A stretch of DNA of 64,000 nucleotides from Ampullimonas aquatilis (GCF_049675895.1 NZ_CP183834.1:2480001-2544000), one strand, 5' to 3'; positions 18,405 to 27,712 are shown, numbered from the stretch's first letter. Notes: generated by a model from the letters alone, not told the origin. Program-made: numbers and translations.

Positions 18405-19707
18405 AGCCAATCAAGCCATCTCTTCGTCCAGTAACGTTCAAACCAAACCGGTTGGGCTGATTCTGGTCATCAATGCCGGCTCCACCAGCCTTAAGTTTGG
18501 TGTGTATGCTGTTGAGTCAAAAGCCCATTCAAATTTTCAAGATCAGGCAAAATATGCCACCCCGATAGAATGGGTACGTGGCACTTTGTCAAAGCAGGGC
18601 AATGGCTGGCAGATTCAGATGCGCGCCATGTCCGACATGACGGGCAATCATGCCACTCCTTTACCCGACCTGACTAGTCATACGTCCACCAGCAGTGCCG
18701 CACTGCTCGACTGTTTAAGCCACCTGTTCAGCAATCTGCCCCTGCTCGCGGTTGGGCATCGGGTGGTACATGGTGGCGACCGGTTTCGCGAGCATGTGCG
18801 TATCACGCCCGCCATACTGCCTTATTTGCATAGCCTTGAACCGCTTGCGCCACAACATCAGCCACATAATCTGCAAGCCATTGAAGACTTGCTGAAGAGC
18901 CATCCAAACCTGCCGCAAGTGGCCTGTTTTGATACGGCCTTTCATACCACGCAAGACCGGCTGGCGCGGATGTATGCCCTGCCTCGTGCGCTTTATGATC
19001 AGGGCTATCATCGCTTTGGTTTTCATGGCCTGTCGTACGAATTCATCAGCGAACAAATGGCCAAGCTGGCCCCCGAACTGAGCGCCAAACGCATGGTGAT
19101 CGCGCACCTGGGTGGTGGTGCCAGCATCTGCGGTTTGATCAATCATCAAAGTCGCGCCTGCAGCATGGGTTTCACCGCACTGGATGGTCTGGTGATGGCC
19201 AGTCGCAGTGGTTCGATTGATCCGGGCCTGCTGATTCATCTGCTCAAAAGTGGTCGCTATGATTTATCCGGTCTGGAGCATCTGCTCTATGATCAATCGG
19301 GCTTGATGGGCGTGTCCGGCATTTCCAACGATATGCGCACCCTGGTACAAAGTGACGACCCAGCCGCACAAGAAGCCGTGGCCCTGTTTGTACGTCGCGC
19401 AGCGCGCGAACTGGCGGCCATCATCTGCGATATTGGTGGACTGGATCTACTGGTGTTTACCGGCGGCATTGGTGAACATCAGGCCATCATCCGGCAAAAA
19501 ATAATTGACTCACTCAGTTGGTTAGGCCTCAAACTGGATGGCAATAACAACCAGCAATTGGGCGACGATCAATCTGGCTGCATCAGCCGGTCTGATCAGG
19601 CTGTACCCGTTTGGGTCATGCCGACCAATGAAGAATGTGTCATCGCCGAAGACACATTACGGCTGAGCGATATACAGCCAGTGATTGCCCAGCCCAGCAT
19701 CAAATGA
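18397..19707 (+). CDS. ackA: Acetate kinase
   Basis: 436 residues from a GTG at 18397 that overlaps the end of pta; an upstream ATG at 18301 would lie wholly inside pta and add 32 unlikely residues. Family motifs are INAGSTSLKF, HRVVHGG, CFDTAFH, YRFGFHGLSYE-like sequence, HLGGGASICGL and FTGGIGEHQ. It phosphorylates acetate from ATP or the reverse. It is longer than the ~400 residues usual for AckA, mainly through a Ser/Gln-rich N-terminal extension (1-20) and an insertion near residues 45-110. Acts with the adjacent Pta in overflow metabolism. Confidence 0.93.
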   Translation: MSEANQAISSSSNVQTKPVGLILVINAGSTSLKFGVYAVESKAHSNFQDQAKYATPIEWVRGTLSKQGNGWQIQMRAMSDMTGNHATPLPDLTSHTSTSSAALLDCLSHLFSNLPLLAVGHRVVHGGDRFREHVRITPAILPYLHSLEPLAPQHQPHNLQAIEDLLKSHPNLPQVACFDTAFHTTQDRLARMYALPRALYDQGYHRFGFHGLSYEFISEQMAKLAPELSAKRMVIAHLGGGASICGLINHQSRACSMGFTALDGLVMASRSGSIDPGLLIHLLKSGRYDLSGLEHLLYDQSGLMGVSGISNDMRTLVQSDDPAAQEAVALFVRRAARELAAIICDIGGLDLLVFTGGIGEHQAIIRQKIIDSLSWLGLKLDGNNNQQLGDDQSGCISRSDQAVPVWVMPTNEECVIAEDTLRLSDIQPVIAQPSIK

Positions 19708-19909
19708 AATGAGCAAAGTAAGTTGAACTATCACTCATGGGTTTGTCACAGTTAATAGGTATTCAGATGCAATCAAAAACCTGATACAAAGTAATCAATT
19801 CACGCCGCTATTCACTGACCGGCATCAAACCTTTGGCCTGCAATAGGCGCACACTGAAGTGTCCAGCACCACTGGAATTCCCCCTTTACGACATAACATA
19901 GGAGACATC

Positions 19910-20497
19910 ATGCAAAACCCCGCCGAACAAGCCATGCGACTCTGCCAAGTGCAATTGGCCACCAATACTCAAATTTTAAATCTGCTCTTCAACAGCATGA
20001 ATCAGATTGCCAAGACCTCCATGAAAGCCATGCAAGATACGGTGCAAGATGAACTGGTGATTGGCAAATCCGCCTCTCAACAGGATCTGTCTGCCTTGCC
20101 GACACTGGCGCAACAATGGCTGCCCAAACAATCTGAAAAGGTGGTGGCCTATCAGCAGACCATCATGCAGATCGTGGCGACCACTCAGCATGACATCATG
20201 GCACTGATGCAAAAACAATGGCAAAAAGCACAGGAAACAGCACCCGCGTTCAACGTTGGCACCGAGCCCGCCGACAACGAACCCATTGCAGTGTGGGCCA
20301 GCCTGTTTTCAACCTGGGACAACGCCATCAAGGAAGTCAGCAGCAGCGCCATGCAAACCTTTCAACACGCAGTCGCCCCTGCTGAGGTGATGAGCACAGA
20401 GAGCCAGAAAAAAACGGCTGAACCGAACAGTGCCAGTAAATCATCAGGCATGGCAGCAGCCCGTACCACCAGTCGCTCAACCAGCACCAAAGGTTGA
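19910..20497 (+). CDS. Phasin (PHB granule-associated protein)
   Basis: 195 residues from the ATG at 19910, nine bases after GGAG; an upstream in-frame start at 19859 lacks a ribosome site. The protein is helical and amphipathic with LNLLFNSMNQIAKTSMKAMQD-type sequence (about 25-45), no signal peptide, and a Ser/Thr/Lys-rich tail that resembles phasin C-termini. Phasins coat PHB granules and control their size. The phaB-pta-ackA-phasin order supports the call; sequence similarity within phasins is weak. Confidence 0.8.
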   Translation: MQNPAEQAMRLCQVQLATNTQILNLLFNSMNQIAKTSMKAMQDTVQDELVIGKSASQQDLSALPTLAQQWLPKQSEKVVAYQQTIMQIVATTQHDIMALMQKQWQKAQETAPAFNVGTEPADNEPIAVWASLFSTWDNAIKEVSSSAMQTFQHAVAPAEVMSTESQKKTAEPNSASKSSGMAAARTTSRSTSTKG

Positions 20498-20553
20498 GTA
20501 ACCAAAGTGAGTCAAGCGCGTATTAGGCGCATGACACCCGTTGCAGCATGATC

Positions 20554-20580
20554 ACCGGCTGAATCCATTCAGCCGGTTTT
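20554..20580 (+). terminator. Rho-independent terminator after phasin
   Basis: ACCGGCTGAA (20554-20563) and TTCAGCCGGT (20568-20577) form a ten-bp stem with a four-base loop, followed by TTT. It lies 57 bases after the phasin stop. The rest of 20498-21043 holds copy C of the dispersed element and no convincing gene. Confidence 0.75.
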
Positions 20581-20745
20581 ACCAAAATGCATGACAGCAG
20601 CGCTTGGCCTGCCCATCCAGGCCAGCGAATCTGGATGGCAGCAGTTTTATACCGATTCCATGCTATTTGCTGGGTATGTACGACACCACTATGTACAAAC
20701 TCCGGTACCACGCCCCCCGCCATCATACCGAGCAAAATAAGACAA

Positions 20746-20828
20746 TTTAATGGAGTATATGAATAAATCATATACCTATAGTGCATATATATTGAGTCAA
20801 TTTTTTTACTCCACCAGAGTATATTTAA
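20746..20828 (+). repeat. Dispersed intergenic element, copy C
   Basis: GGAGTAT at 20752 and AGAGTAT at 20816 are 64 bases apart. This copy shows the folding best: GTATATGA pairs with TCATATAC just after the first box, and TACTC (20807-20811) pairs with GAGTA (20817-20821) at the end. TGGAGTA can alternatively pair with TACTCCA, so two exclusive folds are possible. It lies about 250 bases after phasin, same direction, beyond the terminator. Confidence 0.75.
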
Positions 20829-21043
20829 GATGGGCAAATTACTGACAACTATTTGAAAATACATGAAGGTATTTTGAGCCTGGCCACACAGCGCCAGTGA
20901 GCGGAGCAAAAGCGAGAGGAAAAAAGCAATCAGTGACTGGAAACGAGTGCCTTGTTATTTTTCGTATATGGCACGATGCAGCCTGAACTTGGTGTCGCTG
21001 GCTTGAGTTGGCAACCCCTGCCGTGATGATTCAGCTTGCCGGA

Positions 21044-21349
21044 TTAGTGAATTTCTTGAACACCATTGTGGACGCGGGTCAAACCTTTGGCTTCGGACCA
21101 GTTGAAAGGCACACCAGACTGAGAAGCTGTCAAACTTTGTTCCTTGTGCATTCGATCGACCATGCCAGCCAGCACGACTTCCAGTGAGGCATTGGGATCA
21201 TTGGCCACGTCTTCAAAACGATCCAATGAAATTTCCGGGCCTTCTTCATCATCTTCCAGCACTTGCACAATAAAAATTTCCTCCTTGCCTGGCCGCCCGT
21301 GGACGGTTGCGCGGTAGCGATCGCCACCATAAAAAAACTCGCGAACCAT
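21044..21349 (-). CDS. Small acidic protein of unknown function
   Basis: 101 residues. The start is supported by GGAGAT eight bases upstream on the minus strand. No membrane segment or signal is visible. The sequence begins MVREFFYGGDRYRATV and has an acidic middle (EDDEEGPEISLDRFEDV), consistent with a small soluble beta-rich protein followed by a helix. I recognise no family. It is convergent with the phasin gene and divergent from the DUF262 gene. Confidence 0.6.
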   Translation of the reverse strand: MVREFFYGGDRYRATVHGRPGKEEIFIVQVLEDDEEGPEISLDRFEDVANDPNASLEVVLAGMVDRMHKEQSLTASQSGVPFNWSEAKGLTRVHNGVQEIH

Positions 21350-21670
21350 GATTGATCTCCGATCATTAAAAGTAGATTAAACACCGGTCAAATACGACAT
21401 TTTTCTGTCATAAAAGTCCTGAGCGCAAACATCTTAGTAAAAACAAATCAACCAAGTTTGAGCAAGATCAAATCACGTTCAATTAGCTTTAGACTAATTT
21501 AGGGTTGGGTGGGATGAACCAGACATGGAGAATGAGATGTTTGGCTTTTAACTTTACGGATAACTATTCAATGCTAATTGATTTGATTTGGACGTAATGC
21601 ATTGTTATATTAGGGGTTATTTTTATTTAATGCGCTTAGTGCTTAGCCCTGATATATAAGAGAGGAATAA
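21350..21670. other. Intergenic stretch upstream of the DUF262 gene
   Basis: About 320 bases, visibly more A+T-rich than the flanking housekeeping DNA. It must carry the divergent promoters of the small acidic protein and the DUF262 gene. I looked for an attC-like boundary here to match the one at 23349-23409 and found none with a clean GTTRRRY end; GTTATAT near 21605 is a poor match. Confidence 0.4.
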
Positions 21671-23347
21671 ATGGAAGCAAACCCGGTCAGAATTGTTCAG
21701 TACTTTGATGGTGAAAAACAAAGCATCACTCCTCTTTTTCAGCGACCTTATACATGGAATAAACGGAATTGGCAGTCACTATGGGATGACATCTTAAGCT
21801 ACTACAATCGGGAGCATGATTCAGCTTCATCTCACTTTATGGGAGCTGTTGTTTCGATCCCAGCAAAGACCGTTCCGGTGGGTGTGACGAAACATCTAGT
21901 AATTGATGGTCAACAACGATTAACAACAGTGGCTATTATGCTTTGTGCTCTTCGTGATAGTTGTGATGAAAGGAAATCACATCAAATCCAGGATTACCTA
22001 GTTAATCGCCATTACGATAATTCGGTAGATCATTTGAAACTATTACCCACGCAAGGTGATCGTACTGCGTATCTTTCGATTGTAAATCCAAGACCTCAAG
22101 ATCATATAAGCAAGCATTTGATTATTGATTGCTACGAGTTTTTCAAAAAAGCTATTTCAGAAAAAGATGAGAATGAGCAACAAATTGATCCAGGTAAAAT
22201 TTTAGACATTGTCAAATCACTTCTACAGGTAGTGATGATCAATCTCGGCGAAGCGGACGACCCATATTTAATTTTCGAAAGCCTAAACTTCAAAGGTGAA
22301 CCACTCTCCCAAGGAGATCTCGTTAGAAATTATATTTTGATGAGATTTCGAGGATCTGTTGGTGAAGGTGGGGAACAAGAACGTATATATAGAGAAATAT
22401 GGCATCCAATGGAATCAAGACTTGGAGAAGGTTTTGAAGATTTTTTATGGCATTACACTATCAAAGATGGTGATAACGTAAAAAAACCAAAAGTATATTC
22501 GTCAATAAAGCATAATTTTAGTCAAATAAAAGAGCCAATTGATGTGGAATGTCACATAGGAGAAATGAATAAAGCATCAATTAACTATGAACGATTTCTA
22601 AATCCAGGAAAAGAGAGTAATACAAAAATACAAAAAGAATTGGCTCTGTTATTTCGTCTTGAAGCAACGATTTCATACCCACTTCTTCTCAAGTTATTTT
22701 CAGCCTGCGATAACAATCAATTCGACGAAGATATTTTAGTAAATTGTTTGCGAAATATAAATTCACTCATGGTAAGAAGAGCCGTATGTGAGGAAAAAAG
22801 AAGTGCTCTTAATAAGTTATTTATAGGCATTGCCTCACGTATGCCAAGAGAAATTGCTGATATGGACGAGTGGATTGCAAATGAATTAGCCAAACGCGTT
22901 AGAAGCGAGAGATGGCCTGATGACATTGAGTTTAGGAGTGCGATATTGACAAATAATTTGTATGGCACCAAAGCAGCTCGAATTGTTCTTGATGGCATAG
23001 AGGCTCACCTTGCAGGGAAAGAAGTTATCGATCTTAGTAGCGATAAAATATCTATCGAGCATATAATGCCTCAAACCCTTAATGATGATTGGCTCCGCGA
23101 AATTGGTGGAAGTGACGAGATTCATAGGAAATACTTGGACACGCTTGGTAACTTAACCCTCACAGGCATTAATTCAGAACTTGGAAACATGAAATTTTCC
23201 GAGAAAAAGCAGATGTATGCGGGATCGGGAGTTTCAATGAATCGTGATTTGTCTACGTATGAAAGTTGGTCAGAGTCTGAAATTTTAAAACGGTCATCAA
23301 TGCTTGCTGACTACGCAGTAAAAATATGGCCTCGGTATTCTGCTTAA
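21671..23347 (+). CDS. DUF262/DUF1524 protein, GmrSD-like probable defence nuclease
   Basis: 558 residues. The N-terminal DUF262 (ParB-like) domain carries the hallmark IDGQQRLTT from residue 78 (DGQQR is the nucleotide-handling motif) and FQRPYTW near 23-29. The C-terminal DUF1524 domain has IEHIMPQ (Glu463-His464) and a later LGNLTL.G..N..LGN pattern, the His-Me nuclease motif. In GmrSD/type IV restriction systems these domains cut glucosylated or otherwise modified phage DNA. Here both are in one chain with no partner gene. The gene is A+T-rich with different codon use from its neighbours, which suggests transfer. Six bases of its 3' end adjoin an attC-like site. Confidence 0.85.
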   Translation: MEANPVRIVQYFDGEKQSITPLFQRPYTWNKRNWQSLWDDILSYYNREHDSASSHFMGAVVSIPAKTVPVGVTKHLVIDGQQRLTTVAIMLCALRDSCDERKSHQIQDYLVNRHYDNSVDHLKLLPTQGDRTAYLSIVNPRPQDHISKHLIIDCYEFFKKAISEKDENEQQIDPGKILDIVKSLLQVVMINLGEADDPYLIFESLNFKGEPLSQGDLVRNYILMRFRGSVGEGGEQERIYREIWHPMESRLGEGFEDFLWHYTIKDGDNVKKPKVYSSIKHNFSQIKEPIDVECHIGEMNKASINYERFLNPGKESNTKIQKELALLFRLEATISYPLLLKLFSACDNNQFDEDILVNCLRNINSLMVRRAVCEEKRSALNKLFIGIASRMPREIADMDEWIANELAKRVRSERWPDDIEFRSAILTNNLYGTKAARIVLDGIEAHLAGKEVIDLSSDKISIEHIMPQTLNDDWLREIGGSDEIHRKYLDTLGNLTLTGINSELGNMKFSEKKQMYAGSGVSMNRDLSTYESWSESEILKRSSMLADYAVKIWPRYSA

Positions 23348-23348
23348 A

Positions 23349-23409
23349 ACCTAAATCTGCATTAAGAGGGACATCGCAAAAACACGGTGTCTCGATTTAA
23401 ACGTTAGGC
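23349..23409 (+). other. attC-like integron recombination site (candidate)
   Basis: A 61-bp imperfect palindrome starting one base after the DUF262 stop codon. The outer ends are ACCTAAA (R''-like, 23349-23355) and GTTAGGC (23403-23409), which fits the R' consensus GTTRRRY. Inside, TTAA/TTAA and GAGGGACATCG against CGGTGTCTC pair with extra unpaired bases, as in folded attC bottom strands. A new ATG lies 11 bases after GTTAGGC. The R'' box departs from consensus at its last base, and no integrase gene is in the window. Confidence 0.45.
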
Positions 23410-23419
23410 ACTTCTCAAT

Positions 23420-23554
23420 ATGAAGGATGATCCAGTTCCGAAAAAATCTGAGCCTTTTCTCCTCAACGAGCCTCCGTTTTGCACAAGAGCTGAAACAACA
23501 CTCGAGTCCGTTATTGTCATTAGTAGCCCAATGTTGTCGCTTTCTGTTGGTTAA
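23420..23554 (+). CDS. Short ORF behind the attC-like site (44 aa)
   Basis: Begins MKDDPVPKKSEPFLLN and ends with TAA at 23552-23554. Only 44 residues, no recognised domain and no clear ribosome site. Its position, 11 bases after GTTAGGC, is what a second gene cassette would show. It could equally be chance or the remnant of a truncated cassette. The remaining bases to 23795 contain nothing I can identify. Confidence 0.25.
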   Translation: MKDDPVPKKSEPFLLNEPPFCTRAETTLESVIVISSPMLSLSVG

Positions 23555-23795
23555 ATAGGGCCCAAAAAATTTACAGACAATCTTTAATCAGGCGCTCATC
23601 GGCCTCCGCCACTGCCCTTAAAAATCAATCTGCTGACTCACTCACCCCACTTAAGCATATTAGTTCAATGAGCAGATGGCCAGCACCATTCACTTAACCC
23701 TGCAATCCAGCGTCATTTCGCAGCAGTCATAATCCGTCATTGAAAAAAATTGAATTACACAATATTGGTTATTTCAATTTTCAACGTAACCGTAC

Positions 23796-24545
23796 TTACT
23801 GGCTGGCCTGACGTTGGCGCACTGCTTCATACAAACAGATGCCACTGGCTACCGAGACATTCAGACTTTCCACGCCACCCGCCATCGGAATGTACACCAA
23901 GCCATCGCAATTTTCCCGCGTGAGTCTGCGCATGCCTTCACCTTCGGCGCCCATGACCAGCGCCAACGGTATGCTGAGCTTGCTTTGATAAATACTTTCG
24001 GTGGCTTCACCGGCCGTTCCGACCACCCAGATGTCGCGCTCTTTCAGTTCACGCAGTGTGCGCGCAAGGTTGGTCACGGTGATATAGGGCACGGTTTCAG
24101 CCGCGCCACTGGCCACTTTGGCCGCGGTAGCATTCAAGCCGACGGCACGATCTTTAGGGGCAATCACCGCATGCGCCCCCGCACCATCGGCCACCCGCAA
24201 GCAGGCACCCAGATTATGTGGATCGGTCACGCCATCCAAGATCAGCAGTAATGGCAGCGTCTTGCGGCTATCAATGCCATCGAGCAACTCGTCCAGATTA
24301 AGTGCCAACGACAAAGGTGCCGCCTTGGCCACCACGCCCTGATGACGTGCGTCATTGGCCAAACCTTCAAGACGCTTCACATCACACGGGATCAGCTTGA
24401 CCTTGGCCGTTTGCGCCGCTTGCAGAAAGTCCTGCATCCGCTTGTCGCGGCGATTGGCTTCAAAATAGATTTCTTCAATACTGGCAGGATCATGGCGCAA
24501 CCGCGCCGTCACGGCATGAAAGCCATAAAGCAATCGAGACTTCAT
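23796..24545 (-). CDS. rlmB: 23S rRNA (guanosine-2251-2'-O)-methyltransferase RlmB
   Basis: 249 residues of the SpoU/TrmH class. An N-terminal substrate-binding domain (LLYGFHAVTARLRHDP) precedes the knotted SPOUT domain with the three motifs LDGVTDPHNLGACLR, MGAEGEGMRR and IPMAGGVESLNVSVA. It methylates G2251 in the ribosomal P-loop using S-adenosylmethionine. It starts two bases after the rnr stop on the same strand, the usual rnr-rlmB operon. Confidence 0.96.
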   Translation of the reverse strand: MKSRLLYGFHAVTARLRHDPASIEEIYFEANRRDKRMQDFLQAAQTAKVKLIPCDVKRLEGLANDARHQGVVAKAAPLSLALNLDELLDGIDSRKTLPLLLILDGVTDPHNLGACLRVADGAGAHAVIAPKDRAVGLNATAAKVASGAAETVPYITVTNLARTLRELKERDIWVVGTAGEATESIYQSKLSIPLALVMGAEGEGMRRLTRENCDGLVYIPMAGGVESLNVSVASGICLYEAVRQRQASQ

Positions 24546-24547
24546 AT

Positions 24548-27184
24548 TCAGACCCGGCTCTTATGCACGCGCTTGGTGGTAGCACGGGTTTTCGAAGCCG
24601 ACTTTTTACGTGACGGTGCCGGCCCGGCTTTGCCAGCACCATGTGCCAAGGTTGTTTTCGTGCTGGCATTGCCAGCCGTTTTGCCACCGGTTTGACCACC
24701 GGCGCTCTTGCTACTACGTGGCGCTTTACCAGACTTGCCTGGCACGGCACGCCGTGGATCACCTGATTGCATCATCGACACACCACCAGGCGGTTTACCT
24801 GTAGCTGCCACAGCTTTGGCAGCTGGCGGCTGCTTGCCACGCGCCATGGCCTTGATGGCTGGTTCATTGACCAGTGTGAAGTCAATCTTGCGGGCATCCA
24901 GATCGACCCGGCTTACCTGCACCGTCACCCGACCAGTGAGCTGATAGCGAATCCCGGTACGTTCGCCACGCAACTCATTGCGCGCCTCATCGTATTGGAA
25001 GTAATCGGCACCCAGCTCAGTCACATGAATCATGCCTTCAATGAAGAGCGTATCGAGCTGCACAAAAATACCAAATGGTGCCACGCCACTGATCGTGCCG
25101 GAATATTCTTCACCCAGATGATTGCGCATGAAATAACACTTGAGCCAGGCTTCCACATCACGCGAGGCTTCATCGGCACGCCGCTCATTGGCCGAGCAAT
25201 GCAGACCTAATTCGTCCCAGATGGCATCATGACTCTTGCGTTTACGTGGACCATTTTTCTTCACATCCTCGGCTTGCAGCTTGCGCGCCTTGGGTGCCAG
25301 CATGGTATTGAGTTCAACCGTATCAGAAGGCTTGGGGTCATAGCGCTTGCCATGCAACAAGGCCTTGATGACCCGATGTGTCAACAGATCAGGATAACGC
25401 CGGATCGGACTGGTAAAGTGACCATAAGCTTCATAGGCCAAGCCAAAGTGACCGACATTGTCCGGACTGTAAACCGCCTGCTGCATTGAGCGCAGCATCA
25501 TGGTCTGTAGCAGCGCGGCATCGGGACGCCCTTTGATCTTGGCCATCACTGCGGCATAGTCGGAGGCATGCGGCTTATCACCGCCACCCAGATGCATCCC
25601 CACCGTTTTCAGGAAGGCGCGCACATTGGTCAGCTTGTCTTCATTGGGGTGTGCATGAATCCGATACAGGCCCGGATGTTCCGCCTGCGCCATGAAATCG
25701 GCGGCACAGACATTGGCTGCGAGCATGCATTCTTCAATCAGCTTATGGGCATCATTGCGGGTACGCGGCAAAATCTGCTCGATCTTGCCTTGTGCATCGC
25801 ACACGATATAGGTCTCAGTGGTTTCAAAATCAATCGCGCCACGGCGACCCCGCGCCTGTTCCAGTGTTTTGTAGAGTGCATACAAGTTTTGCAAATGTGG
25901 CACCAAGGTACTGCGCCGCGCCGCTTCTGGTCCTTTGGTATTGCCCAGAATAGTCGCAACTTCGGTATAAGTAAAACGTGCTGCCGAATGCATCACTGCT
26001 GGATAAAACTGATAGGCGTGAATCTCACCGTCTGCAGTAATCACGGCATCACAGACCAGACACAGTCGATCCACATTGGGATTGAGCGAGCACAATCCAT
26101 TGGACAGTTTTTCGGGCAGCATGGGAATCACGCGTCGCGGAAAATACACCGAGGTGCTGCGATTCAATGCTTCATTATCCAGCGCATCATTGGGTTGCAC
26201 ATAGTGGGAGACATCGGCAATCGCCACAATCAACCGATAACCAACTTCCGTCTTCTTGCGACCATATTGGACTGGCTCGCAGTAAACCGCATCATCAAAG
26301 TCCCGTGCGTCTTCACCGTCAATCGTGACCAAAGCAATGTCACGCAAATCAACCCGATTTTTTCTGTCACGCGCCTGTACCGTATCTGGCAACTTGGCGG
26401 CTTGTTTGAGTGCCGACTCAGGAAACTGATAAGGCACGCCGTACTTGCGTACAGCGATTTCGATTTCCATGCCCGGGTCATCAATCTCACCCAGTATTTC
26501 CACCACCTGACCAACCGGTTGTGTAAAACGTGTCGGTGGCTCGGTCAACTCCACACTGACCACCTGGCCAACCTTGGCGCCATTGGTCGCGCCCTGTGGA
26601 ATCTGGATATCATGCCCCATGCGCTTGTCTTCTGGCGCAACCAGCAACACCCCTTTTTCATTGATCAGTCGACCAATGACACGCACATTGGCGCGATCAA
26701 CCACCTCAACAATATGGCCTTCCGGTCGACCACGCCGATCCGTACCCACCACCCGAACCAATACCTTATCGTTATGCATGACCTTTTGCATCTCGCGATT
26801 GTTCAGATAAATATCTTCCTGACCATCGTCGCAGATCAAAAACCCATAACCGTCCCGGTGTCCCTGCACCTTGCCGGAAATAAAGCTGTCTGCTGCCACA
26901 ACCTGATATTTGCCTTTACGATCCGGCGTTAATTGCCCATCACGCTCCATGGCAGTGAGTCGTTTATTGAAGCCGTCGCGTTCGCGCTCGCCAACATTAA
27001 GTAAATTGGCAACTTCATCGGCGCTCAAAGACTGTTTATGACTGCGTAGAATGCCGAGAATATCTTCGCGGCTGGGAATGGTGTAGGTGAATGAGTTCAA
27101 TGCGGATAGGGAATGGTAGTAATCGGAAAACCTTGTTTTGTCACATAGTGTAGCGCCAAATGCATGACAGACCACAGGTTTCAT
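24548..27184 (-). CDS. rnr: Ribonuclease R
   Basis: 878 residues from the ATG at 27184, preceded by CAGGTC; the frame also allows a start at 27238 with no ribosome site. From the N-terminus come a winged-helix region with YTIPSREDILGILR, cold-shock domains (DGYGFLICDDG), the RNB catalytic domain with DGEDARDFDDAVY (metal-binding aspartates), an S1 domain (GTISGVAPFGIFVQL) and a Lys/Ala/Gly-rich basic tail of ~90 residues. RNase R degrades structured RNA 3' to 5'. The first ~40 residues are not conserved-looking, so the true start may be further downstream. Confidence 0.95.
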   Translation of the reverse strand: MKPVVCHAFGATLCDKTRFSDYYHSLSALNSFTYTIPSREDILGILRSHKQSLSADEVANLLNVGERERDGFNKRLTAMERDGQLTPDRKGKYQVVAADSFISGKVQGHRDGYGFLICDDGQEDIYLNNREMQKVMHNDKVLVRVVGTDRRGRPEGHIVEVVDRANVRVIGRLINEKGVLLVAPEDKRMGHDIQIPQGATNGAKVGQVVSVELTEPPTRFTQPVGQVVEILGEIDDPGMEIEIAVRKYGVPYQFPESALKQAAKLPDTVQARDRKNRVDLRDIALVTIDGEDARDFDDAVYCEPVQYGRKKTEVGYRLIVAIADVSHYVQPNDALDNEALNRSTSVYFPRRVIPMLPEKLSNGLCSLNPNVDRLCLVCDAVITADGEIHAYQFYPAVMHSAARFTYTEVATILGNTKGPEAARRSTLVPHLQNLYALYKTLEQARGRRGAIDFETTETYIVCDAQGKIEQILPRTRNDAHKLIEECMLAANVCAADFMAQAEHPGLYRIHAHPNEDKLTNVRAFLKTVGMHLGGGDKPHASDYAAVMAKIKGRPDAALLQTMMLRSMQQAVYSPDNVGHFGLAYEAYGHFTSPIRRYPDLLTHRVIKALLHGKRYDPKPSDTVELNTMLAPKARKLQAEDVKKNGPRKRKSHDAIWDELGLHCSANERRADEASRDVEAWLKCYFMRNHLGEEYSGTISGVAPFGIFVQLDTLFIEGMIHVTELGADYFQYDEARNELRGERTGIRYQLTGRVTVQVSRVDLDARKIDFTLVNEPAIKAMARGKQPPAAKAVAATGKPPGGVSMMQSGDPRRAVPGKSGKAPRSSKSAGGQTGGKTAGNASTKTTLAHGAGKAGPAPSRKKSASKTRATTKRVHKSRV

Positions 27185-27309
27185 GTTGCTGACCTGCCAG
27201 ATCGGCGGGTTTGTCGTTACCACGCCATAAAATAGCATGATCTTTTTACGAAAACAGCCTCGTGTAGATCGACGACAGCCCTTTTAAACATCGCCATTTT
27301 TAAAATAAC

Positions 27310-27338
27310 TTGACCTGCCTCTAACTACCAGCCATAAT
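27310..27338 (+). promoter_or_regulatory. Sigma-70 promoter of tRNA-Leu
   Basis: TTGACC at 27310-27315 and CATAAT at 27333-27338 are separated by exactly 17 bases. The tRNA begins 18 bases after the -10 element. Confidence 0.6.
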
Positions 27339-27355
27339 AAGCGGCTAGATTTTGC

Positions 27356-27442
27356 GCCCAGGTGGCGGAATTGGTAGACGCACTAGGTTCAGGTCCTAGC
27401 GGTGGCAACACTGTGGAGGTTCGAGTCCTCTCCTGGGCACCA
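27356..27442 (+). tRNA. tRNA-Leu (anticodon CAG)
   Basis: 87 bases including an encoded CCA. The acceptor arms GCCCAGG and CCTGGGC pair fully with A as discriminator. The D-arm reads GGCGGAATTGGTAGACGC, the anticodon loop TTCAGGT gives CAG flanked by the CTAGG/CCTAG stem, a long class II variable arm follows, and the T-arm contains GGTTCGAGTCC. It reads CUG codons. It lies divergently next to rnr. Confidence 0.97.
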
Positions 27443-27499
27443 ACGCTCTCATGGCGTTGTTTATGCAAAATCTTGTTGTAATCAAAGCCGTTCTGAAAC

Positions 27500-27524
27500 A
27501 ACCATGCAATTGCATGGTTTTTTT
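27500..27524 (+). terminator. Rho-independent terminator after tRNA-Leu
   Basis: CCATGC and GCATGG (27502-27517) pair around AATT, with flanking AA/TT extending the stem, followed by seven T. A second small hairpin (CAACGC/GCGTTG, 27441-27459) sits directly at the tRNA 3' end and may help processing. Confidence 0.75.
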
Positions 27525-27712
27525 ATTTCAACTCGCGCACTCTGATTTTTTATTTTCCCTCGGCACTGCCGTCAATACCGATTTCATCGCAATCCTACAT
27601 GCATGTAGGATGTAACCGATTATTAACAAATACTTGCTGGGCCATACTTTGTTTCATACTATGGCCACCTTGCTCAGGTCATCTTTTTTAAATTGACGCC
27701 GGGAATTGAACA

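Noticed and set aside
20523..20909. 128-codon minus-strand frame downstream of phasin
   Set aside because: It runs through the phasin terminator and copy C of the dispersed element; composition is not protein-like.
21595..21625. Second attC site upstream of the DUF262 gene
   Set aside because: Only a poor GTTATAT match and no paired arms; a single candidate site remains downstream.
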